Below the pieces are notes generated by a model. That model ran no database searches, was not told the DNA's origin, and saw only the letters and a program-made list of their open reading frames with translations. Positions 23,404 through 30,847 of a stretch of 64,000 nt of DNA are shown piece after piece. The stretch is from the NCBI RefSeq assembly GCF_029392075.1, contig NZ_CP113929.1:1-64000 (forward strand), written 5' to 3'. Position numbers and translations under genes: made by a program. How positions within the stretch are numbered: position 1 is the first letter of the stretch; each line of letters starts with the position of its first letter. Source of the DNA: Bifidobacterium sp. ESL0704. Lineage in GTDB: Bacteria > Actinomycetota > Actinomycetes > Actinomycetales > Bifidobacteriaceae.

Positions 23404-26400
23404 ATGGGGAGGCGGAAAGTTGCTGCGAGACTGACCGGAATGGTTGGCGCGTTTGCCATAAGTCTGGCTGGTTTGATGGTATCGGGAACAGCTAACGCCA
23501 GTCCATCTGGTTCTATGCCCGCGATTGAGCCGCAAGTCGTGGCTACCGGTGGCCAAGGTAGATTTCGCGATGCTATCAATTGGGTGCAATGGAGTGATAG
23601 CGAAGAGGAAGTGACTGGACCGGAGACGGTGTGGGCCACACCGATTCGAGTCGGTAACGCCCATTGGTTTTCGACCAGATGCTCGGTGACTCCTGCGGGA
23701 GGTGCTGGCGAAGAGTACTCTGCAGCCAACCCGATGACGACCTACCATTCTGGCGACTGGGTCGGTGACGGCTTTCCCTACCTCTACAACCAAGGAGGAA
23801 CGGGATCGGCCAACCATATGGTGACGGGGCTTGAAAACAAGCTTGACGCGGCGAAGGTCTCCTTTGATTTCAGCTGCTCGGCCTACCTCATCCCCTCGGC
23901 GGATAATCCGTCATCGAGACTCAATGGTTCCACCGACGTCGCCTCGTTCAGGGAGGTGCCGCTGCAGGGCCTGGTGTTCGCGGATGCCGAGTCCAACAAC
24001 TGGGTCAAGTGGCCCGGATACGAGCAGGAGGAGTACATCAAGGCCACGCCGCGGACCAGCATCCCCGGCCAGACGCCGATCTGGCGCTTGCTCGACAGCT
24101 ACCGCACTCCGGGCTGCACCACGAACTCGGTGGCGGAGCTCAAGGGCGACACCGTGCGTTTCCGCTCCGACGGCGGGCAATGCTCCAACACCCCGCCATA
24201 TAAGGCGAGTGGTCCGTCGTCAGTGATGTTTCTCCAGGGTTCTCAGAAAGCTCGCGTTACGCTTAAGGGCGGCGGCAAGACCAGCGTGGCGCTGGGCAGC
24301 ATCGCACTTCCCGATTTCGGCGACGCTCCAGCCAGCTATGGCGTGGCCGGCTCGCTCTTCCAGCCGCGATGGACCGGTGGCGAGTTGGGTACGGACATCA
24401 CCGGTACGCCGTACGACCCCGTCGACGCCCTTGACCCCGACAACACCATGCTGCATGGTCGGCAGTTCAACCTTTCTCAGGCCAAAGACGATTCTGCGGC
24501 CAACGGCGCCAAACTCGCCGGTGTCAGTGAACCGACACCGCGTCTGGGCGGTCATGAGGACTCCGAATCGGAGGCACATTTCTCGAGTGACGCGAATTGG
24601 GACGATACCCATGCCGATCAGGTCTCAGGCGTTGTAGACAACGATGAGGACGGGCTGGCGAACGCTCCGCGTGCCGTGTCCGGTAATGTCAAGATCACGC
24701 CGACGGGCAATACATTCAAACAGACGGTGGGTTGTACGACCAGTGGCGCCGCGCAGGTCAAAGGGTGGATTGACTGGAACCACAACGGGACCTTCGACGA
24801 GGCCAGTGAGGCCAGCAACCAGGTGGCTTGCACCGGTTCCACAGCGCTTGCGGACGGGAGGTTCTCGCAGGGTTCCGCCACGCTGACGTGGGCTGTTCCC
24901 GATGATGTTCAGCGGGCCGTAAAGGGCGAAAGCGGACTCACGCAGTCGTTCGAGCGCGTACGCATCACCGACGAGCAGGCTTCTGACGGCGGCATTATGC
25001 CGTTGAAGGCGACCGGAACCACCACGAGCGGTGAAGTCGAGGATTATCCGGTTGACGTGCACGTCTCAGCGCTGATGGTTCGTGTGAATCTGCCGCTCGG
25101 ACGGTACGACCGTTCCGACCAGTTCAGGATGTCTGTCAGGGATTCGGCGGGCAGCAAGGTCGGCGAGGCCGTCACCACGGGCAACGACAAGGGGGTGCAG
25201 AGCAACCATGTCGGCCCCGAATCTCTCCCCTATGACAAGGATTACACGGTTTCGTCCTCGCTTGCGAAAGGTTCGGCCAGTAGCGAGAGTCGTTATTCCA
25301 ACGACCTGTCCTGCCTGAGCGTGGCGCAGGGTGGTGCGCCCGTCAGTGTCGATTCCAACGGTAAGCTCAATCTACCGCAGGACACCAACGTGCAATGCAC
25401 GTTCACAAAGCTGGTGCGGTCGAATCCAACGTTGCAGGTGACCACGCACGTCAATGGTGGTCACGCGACTTCCGCCGATTTCCCGGTGACGGCGACTTCG
25501 GCGAATGGCGTTTCAACCCCAATGGCCGACGGCAGCCCCTCGCCGTTGGCGGAGGGCTCTTACAAGGTTTCGACGGACATGTCGCGCGAGCCGGGTTATC
25601 GAATCACGAGCCCGTTGAGCTGCGTGACCGGCACGCCTTCCAAAGCTGTGGCGGTGAATGATGCGAAAGTGACGCTCGTCAACGGCGACAACGTGGCCTG
25701 CGAGCAGACGGTTGCGCCCCGTTCGGCGACCTTGACGCTCAGGACCGTGGTGGAACGCGGCGACGCGCGTCCCGATGACTTCGACTTCACGGTGTCATCC
25801 GGTTCCGGCCCTTCAGTCGGTTATGAGGAAGGCGTGCCGCAGACCCCGCCTGCCGGTGGCATCGTAGGGGTGGTCGGCTCCCATAAGGACGGTTACGTTG
25901 ACGATGGCGATATAATGTATTACAAGAATAGTGACACGAACCAGGCTTGTCCGCTGACGTTGGCGCAGGCGTGTACGGCGCTTGATGGCGGCGAGAGCGT
26001 GACCGGCGTGCGTAAGGTCACCACCCATCGCGCGAAGCTCGAAGTACTGGTAGGGCGTGACTACCGCTATGGTGGCACGGCTGAGGGTGACGGTTCGAAG
26101 GTCTCGCTTGCCCCGCAGGGTGGTCCGGAACATGCCGTGATGCCTGGGCGAGATGAATATGTGAAGCCTGGTGCTTACTCCGTGGCTGAATCGCTCAATG
26201 CGGGCTACAAACTCACCGGCATCGCAGCGACGATGAACGGTGTGCCGATCACTGTCAATCCGGATGGCGGCTTTGCGGCTTCTCCCGACGCCGATGTGGT
26301 GGTCACGTTGAACAACATCGATGAGCCAGGCATGCTGGAATGGTCGAACACCGATTCATTTACCGGGTCATTGCTGCGCGACTCGGAGTGGAAGCTGACG

Positions 26401-26868
26401 GGTCCCGAGGGCGAAGTGATCGATGTGCCGGACTGCGCCGATGAGGTCTGCACCGGCGCGGATCAGGACTCGATACCTGGCAAGTTCCATGTAGACGGTC
26501 TTGAATGGGGCGATTGGACCATCACCGAGGTCCGTGCACTGAAGGGCTATGGGCTCGTCGGGCCGCAATCGTTGGTGTTGGATCCCTCCGATCCTTCCAA
26601 CGCTGACTCCGGGCCGCTGGAATTGGCGTCGTTCGCAAGTGGTGGTCCTGTGAGTCCGGGTCTTGCTCTCGGCTCCGGCGTCGGGCAAATCGCGTTCAAT
26701 CAACCTGTGCAAAAGCACGGTGGTTCTGCGCCCAAAGTAGTCAGTAGGCGCAGCCTTTCTTCCACGGGTGCGGATGTCGCTGTCGTTACCGTGATTGCGT
26801 TCGTCGCGATGGCGTGCGGTTTGGCTCTTGCCGCGGGCGCGCGCAGGAAGCTGCGTCACCGTGGGTGA
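23404..26868 (+). CDS. CshA-type surface adhesin 2
   Basis: 1154 aa, a paralogue of the preceding gene with the same order: signal peptide (1-32, ending GTANA), CshA-like N-domain with QGLVFADAESNNWVKW and WRLLDSYRTPGCTTNSVAEL, PDFGDAPASYGVAGSLFQP, a GEVED-type domain (VKGWIDWNHNGTFDEASE, SGEVEDYPVDVHV), about four repeats (TLQVTTHVNGGHATSADF, TLTLRTVVERGDARPDDF), a SpaA-like domain near 975-1060, LSSTG (1118-1122), a membrane helix and the basic tail RRKLRHRG. The repeat region is about half as long as in adhesin 1. A Gly/Ser-rich linker precedes the sorting signal. ATG 23404 follows GAGAGGAG. Own spacer and terminator suggest independent expression. Confidence 0.88.
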   Translation: MGRRKVAARLTGMVGAFAISLAGLMVSGTANASPSGSMPAIEPQVVATGGQGRFRDAINWVQWSDSEEEVTGPETVWATPIRVGNAHWFSTRCSVTPAGGAGEEYSAANPMTTYHSGDWVGDGFPYLYNQGGTGSANHMVTGLENKLDAAKVSFDFSCSAYLIPSADNPSSRLNGSTDVASFREVPLQGLVFADAESNNWVKWPGYEQEEYIKATPRTSIPGQTPIWRLLDSYRTPGCTTNSVAELKGDTVRFRSDGGQCSNTPPYKASGPSSVMFLQGSQKARVTLKGGGKTSVALGSIALPDFGDAPASYGVAGSLFQPRWTGGELGTDITGTPYDPVDALDPDNTMLHGRQFNLSQAKDDSAANGAKLAGVSEPTPRLGGHEDSESEAHFSSDANWDDTHADQVSGVVDNDEDGLANAPRAVSGNVKITPTGNTFKQTVGCTTSGAAQVKGWIDWNHNGTFDEASEASNQVACTGSTALADGRFSQGSATLTWAVPDDVQRAVKGESGLTQSFERVRITDEQASDGGIMPLKATGTTTSGEVEDYPVDVHVSALMVRVNLPLGRYDRSDQFRMSVRDSAGSKVGEAVTTGNDKGVQSNHVGPESLPYDKDYTVSSSLAKGSASSESRYSNDLSCLSVAQGGAPVSVDSNGKLNLPQDTNVQCTFTKLVRSNPTLQVTTHVNGGHATSADFPVTATSANGVSTPMADGSPSPLAEGSYKVSTDMSREPGYRITSPLSCVTGTPSKAVAVNDAKVTLVNGDNVACEQTVAPRSATLTLRTVVERGDARPDDFDFTVSSGSGPSVGYEEGVPQTPPAGGIVGVVGSHKDGYVDDGDIMYYKNSDTNQACPLTLAQACTALDGGESVTGVRKVTTHRAKLEVLVGRDYRYGGTAEGDGSKVSLAPQGGPEHAVMPGRDEYVKPGAYSVAESLNAGYKLTGIAATMNGVPITVNPDGGFAASPDADVVVTLNNIDEPGMLEWSNTDSFTGSLLRDSEWKLTGPEGEVIDVPDCADEVCTGADQDSIPGKFHVDGLEWGDWTITEVRALKGYGLVGPQSLVLDPSDPSNADSGPLELASFASGGPVSPGLALGSGVGQIAFNQPVQKHGGSAPKVVSRRSLSSTGADVAVVTVIAFVAMACGLALAAGARRKLRHRG

Positions 26869-26929
26869 ATGAAGTGGATTATCCGATGATTCGATTGGTT
26901 GGCAACTGTCGGCTGTCGGGTTGATGCAA

Positions 26930-26970
26930 CGGCGGATAGCAGGGTTTCGAGCCTTGCTATCCGCCGTTTT
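26930..26970 (+). terminator. Terminator after adhesin 2
   Basis: GGCGGATAGCAGG pairs with CCTTGCTATCCGCC around a short loop, followed by GTTTTGCCTGTTTT. The remaining spacer to 27211 is AT-rich and empty. Confidence 0.85.
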
Positions 26971-27211
26971 GCCTGTTTTGAAATGGCAGGAGAGCGACGG
27001 ATGGTATTTCGGCAAAAGTAGCGATTAGTCATTGTTATTATGCAATGCGTATGAATAAACGTATTTTTTATACAAAAGACAGCAGTGTGGCTTCTCCTCT
27101 CGCGTAAACGAAAAATCGAGGTCTTTCCTGTGAGACAGTTGGAGAGAATGAGGAAAATTATTATCAGATAGCACTTTCTTTTTATGCACGTCTGAGATAG
27201 GGGACGGAGAA

Positions 27212-30200
27212 GTGTCGAAATACCAACAACAGCGTGGATTGACGGGCGGAAAAGCTCCGCACTCGCACGGCGTATTGCGCAAAACGGCAGCGATTGTGGC
27301 TACGGCCGCCATGGCGCTTACAGGTCTGGTGGCGGCAACTCAGCCGGCGAACGCGGTCTCGGCGACCGGTGGCAACGGACGTATGCTTTCCAACATCAAC
27401 TGGGTCGAATGGGGCAACGCCGGCGAACGGATTACCGGCAAGAAAGTCACATGGACCGCACCAATCGAAATAGGAGCCGGCCACTGGCTTTCCACCCGTT
27501 GCTCGCTGGAGCCTTCAAGCGGCGTCGACTCCGCTCTTTCGGCGAGACTGCCGATTCAGGCCTATAGGACGGGTGTATACGGCGGTGACGCTTTGGCGCA
27601 AATGTACTACAAAGGTGGTTCGGGCAGCGAGAACCAGTTGACGGCCGGCCTCGCCAACGTCAACAATCGCGAGACGGTGACCTTCGATTTCGGTTGTGCC
27701 GCCTACCTTATTCCCTCGTCCGGCAACCCGTCGGCCACGCTTAACGACGGCACCGACACAAGCGGCTTCGGCTCCGTTCCGTTGCAAGGTCTGGTGTTCG
27801 CTGACGCGGAATCTAACAACTGGACGCGCCACCAGCAGGAATACATCAAGGCCACGCCGATAGGTGGCAACCCGACCTGGCGCTTGCTCGACAGCTACCG
27901 CACGCCGGGATGCCGCACGAACTCCATCGCCGAGCTCAAGGATCGCACGCTGCGATTCCGCTCCGACGGCCCGCAATGCTCCAATCACGGCGGTACCGGC
28001 CCTTCGTCGGCCATGTTCCTGCAAGGTTCCACCGGCGCTCGGGTAACGTTCAGAGGCGGCGGCGAGACCGCTGTGGCTCTTGGCACCATCGTCGCCTCCG
28101 ATTTCGGGGACGCGCCGCAAAGCTACGGGGCCGCAGGCTCGCTCTTCCAGCCGCAGTGGCATGGCGGCGCGCTGGGCTCCGATATCGCCGGTACCACGTA
28201 CAGCGAAAAAGACCCCATTGATCCTGATTCCTCCATGGTCGGTGCCCAGTCCTTCAACCTCTCTCAGGCTCGCGATGCGGCCGTGGCATCTGCCGACTCG
28301 GATACCGTTGCGAATTTCGCCCAGCCTCAGCCGCGATTGGGCAATCGCGAGGATTCCGAAGCCGAACCGCACTTCAGCTCGGGAGCCAATTGGGATGATG
28401 CCCATGGCGATGTCGGCGCCGATGGCAAGGTCATCAACGACGAGGACGGCGTGGATATTCCCGCCGCGACCAAGGCCATCAACGTGACCCCTGATTCGTC
28501 CGGCCACTATTCGCTGGCGGTTCGTTGCAGCGGCTCTGGTGAGGTGCGCGGGTGGATCGACTGGAACCACAACGGCAAGTTCGATAACGCCCAGGCCGGT
28601 TCCGGCCGTGACAGGAATGCCGAGGCGAGCGATCAGGTGGCCTGCGCCGCCGGTGGCGCGACCCTTCACTGGCAGGTCCCCGACGATGCCCTGAATCAGA
28701 TTTCAGCTAACGGCAATCCCTCGTATTTGCGTCTTCGCATCACCGGTAGTACGGGTTCGCCGATGGTTCCGACCGGGTTGGCCAGCGGTTCCGGCGAAGT
28801 CGAGGATTACCGGGCCGACGTGCACGTGCCTACGCTGAGCGTGCTGACCAATATCGTCGGCGGGCGCAAGAATCCTGCCGACCAGTTCACGATGAACGCC
28901 CAGGCCGTATCCCCCAGCACGCAGGATCTGAGCGTGACCACCAGCGGATCCGAAAACGGTATCCAAGCCGCGCAGATCGGTCCACGAAGCGTCGCACCGC
29001 GCGGCGAATACCGGATATCGGCGGCGCTCGCTTCCGGTTCGCCTACGCCTTCCGGCGACTATGCCCAGACCGTCAAGTGCGTCGATGCCAATAACAACAA
29101 TGCGCCCGTGGCCTTGGACGGCAACGGGCGACTGGCCATACCCGACAATTATGACGCCAATGTGCAGTGCACCTACCGTGAGAAGGCGTTCCCCGATCCG
29201 ACGCTGACGCTGGTTACTGTGGTTCATAACCGGCATGGTGGCACCAAGACGCCGGGTGACTTTACCTTCACCGCTGCCGACAGCGACGGCGATCCGGCGC
29301 ACGTCTATCATTTCCAGAACACGGCAGGCGGAGATTCGCATGTCGTACTTGACGGCGATTACAACGTCACCGGATCGGCCATTCCCGACGGGTATAAGCA
29401 GGACGGGCCGATTACCTACGTCAACGACGATACCGGGGCCACCGTGCCGATGGTCGACGGCAGGCCGCAATTCACGGTCCGTGAGCACATCATCGGTACA
29501 CGCGTAGTGGAGGATCTGCCAGGCAGCTTGAAGCTCATGACCAAGGTAGACAACAGCAACGGCGGTAACGCCAAACCCAGCGATTTCAACTTCTCCGTGA
29601 CTGCCGACGGCGGCGACCGCTCGGATAGCGCACCGTTTGCCGAGGGCGAGAGTCGCAGCGTCAACGCCGGTACATACACGGTTGAGGGTTCCGATTTGCC
29701 GGTCGCGTATGAGCAGGTCGGAGATATCTCCTATACCGACATCACTGCAAACAGACCGATTTCCGCCACCAATGCGCAGGTCGCCATCGCCAATGGGCAT
29801 GCGGTCGTCGGCGTGCGTACCGTGCGTTCCAAGCCCGCAACCATCAAGGTGCTCACGCATGTCGACGGACGCGGCAATGGTTCCGGGAACGGCAATGGTC
29901 ACGGAACGGTGACCGCTGCCGATTTCCCGGTAAAGCTGGTTCCGTCGCCCGCTGATGGTGGTTCGGATATTGCCCTGACCGACAACGTCGATCGCAGCGT
30001 GCGGTCCGGTAACTATACAATCGTCACCGATATGTCGCGCGAGCCGGATTATCGCGTCACGAATGCCATGAGCTGTGTCATCAACGATTCCGAAGACATT
30101 GCGCCCGACAAGGGCAAGGTTGCTCTTCCCAATGGTCAAAGCATGGTTTGCGAGCAGACCGTGGCACCGCGCCCCAAGCCGGTCGAGCCGAACAAACCCA

Positions 30201-30367
30201 CGCAACCTGCTGGGCCGGAAGCGAAGCCGAAGCCGAGCTCACAGCCTCAGAAACGGGCCATACCGGTGACGGGTTCCGACGTTGCCGATATCGTTGCGCT
30301 CGCCATCATCACGCTGTTCATTGGCCTTGCGCTGTCGACCGTGATCAAGCGGTATGGCCGTCGTTAA
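27212..30367 (+). CDS. CshA-type surface adhesin 3
   Basis: 1051 aa, the third paralogue. After a long signal peptide (1-49, GLVAATQPANA) come the CshA-like N-domain (QGLVFADAESNNWTRHQQ, WRLLDSYRTPGCRTNSIAEL), SDFGDAPQSYGAAGSLFQP, a GEVED-type domain (VRGWIDWNHNGKFDNAQA, SGEVEDYRADVHVP) and about four repeats (SLKLMTKVDNSNGGNAKPSDF). Unlike its neighbours it has no SpaA-like domain: a Pro/Lys-rich wall-spanning stretch (KPVEPNKPTQPAGPEAKPKP) leads to IPVTG (1017-1021), a membrane helix and KRYGRR. IPVTG is close to canonical LPXTG. The start is a GTG at 27212 after GGGACGGAGAA. Confidence 0.88.
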   Translation: MSKYQQQRGLTGGKAPHSHGVLRKTAAIVATAAMALTGLVAATQPANAVSATGGNGRMLSNINWVEWGNAGERITGKKVTWTAPIEIGAGHWLSTRCSLEPSSGVDSALSARLPIQAYRTGVYGGDALAQMYYKGGSGSENQLTAGLANVNNRETVTFDFGCAAYLIPSSGNPSATLNDGTDTSGFGSVPLQGLVFADAESNNWTRHQQEYIKATPIGGNPTWRLLDSYRTPGCRTNSIAELKDRTLRFRSDGPQCSNHGGTGPSSAMFLQGSTGARVTFRGGGETAVALGTIVASDFGDAPQSYGAAGSLFQPQWHGGALGSDIAGTTYSEKDPIDPDSSMVGAQSFNLSQARDAAVASADSDTVANFAQPQPRLGNREDSEAEPHFSSGANWDDAHGDVGADGKVINDEDGVDIPAATKAINVTPDSSGHYSLAVRCSGSGEVRGWIDWNHNGKFDNAQAGSGRDRNAEASDQVACAAGGATLHWQVPDDALNQISANGNPSYLRLRITGSTGSPMVPTGLASGSGEVEDYRADVHVPTLSVLTNIVGGRKNPADQFTMNAQAVSPSTQDLSVTTSGSENGIQAAQIGPRSVAPRGEYRISAALASGSPTPSGDYAQTVKCVDANNNNAPVALDGNGRLAIPDNYDANVQCTYREKAFPDPTLTLVTVVHNRHGGTKTPGDFTFTAADSDGDPAHVYHFQNTAGGDSHVVLDGDYNVTGSAIPDGYKQDGPITYVNDDTGATVPMVDGRPQFTVREHIIGTRVVEDLPGSLKLMTKVDNSNGGNAKPSDFNFSVTADGGDRSDSAPFAEGESRSVNAGTYTVEGSDLPVAYEQVGDISYTDITANRPISATNAQVAIANGHAVVGVRTVRSKPATIKVLTHVDGRGNGSGNGNGHGTVTAADFPVKLVPSPADGGSDIALTDNVDRSVRSGNYTIVTDMSREPDYRVTNAMSCVINDSEDIAPDKGKVALPNGQSMVCEQTVAPRPKPVEPNKPTQPAGPEAKPKPSSQPQKRAIPVTGSDVADIVALAIITLFIGLALSTVIKRYGRR

Positions 30368-30412
30368 CGGGGTGTCATACTGGTGACAGCAGGACGCGCT
30401 GAACGCAAAATC

Positions 30413-30450
30413 GGGATGGTGGGAATACAAATGTTCTTACCATCCCTTTT
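30413..30450 (+). terminator. Terminator after adhesin 3, facing feoC
   Basis: GGGATGGT (30413-30420) pairs with ACCATCCC (30439-30446), with weaker pairing further in, followed by TTTTTAC. It lies in the short convergent gap to the minus-strand feo operon. Confidence 0.75.
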
Positions 30451-30463
30451 TACTATCCTGTTT

Positions 30464-30847
30464 TTATCTGTGCAGCCTTGCCTTGAGATGGCCGAAAACT
30501 GATTGGCGGCGGCGGATGGCGGCAGGAAGAATCGGGCAGCCGGCACAGACCAGTGATTCTGGGTCGGGGTTGCAGCCTTCGCCCGTTGTGGAATTGCAGG
30601 AACGAAGGTCGTAGACGTGCAGACGGCCGGCGCGGCGTTCGCGTTCGACGACCAGATCAATAAAGTCAAGCGGAAGGCCCAGCTTGTCCGCTACCATACG
30701 CGGTGTTTGGCCGCAGGTGAGCTGTTCGATGATTTGTTGCGTGACCGGCGTTGAACAGGCTGTAGTACTGTCCGTACGCTGGACTTGGCTTGTGCAGATG
30801 CTCGGAGTCGTTGCGGTTTTGCGGAACTTCGCCGATGCCGTATTCAT
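30464..30847 (-). CDS. feoC: FeoC-like winged-helix, cysteine-rich protein
   Basis: 127 aa. A winged-helix segment (TPVTQQIIEQLTCGQTPRMVADKLGLPLDFIDLVVERERRAGRL, about 35-80, quoted in part) is followed by clustered cysteines C-x8-C-x8-C-x2-C (CNSTTGEGC, CAGC). FeoC proteins combine these two features and are thought to bind an Fe-S cluster and control FeoB or its expression. The ATG at 30847 overlaps the feoB stop (ATGA), placing it last in the feo operon. A longer frame starts upstream inside feoB, but coupling favours this start. The C-terminal tail is basic. Confidence 0.75.
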   Translation of the reverse strand: MNTASAKFRKTATTPSICTSQVQRTDSTTACSTPVTQQIIEQLTCGQTPRMVADKLGLPLDFIDLVVERERRAGRLHVYDLRSCNSTTGEGCNPDPESLVCAGCPILPAAIRRRQSVFGHLKARLHR

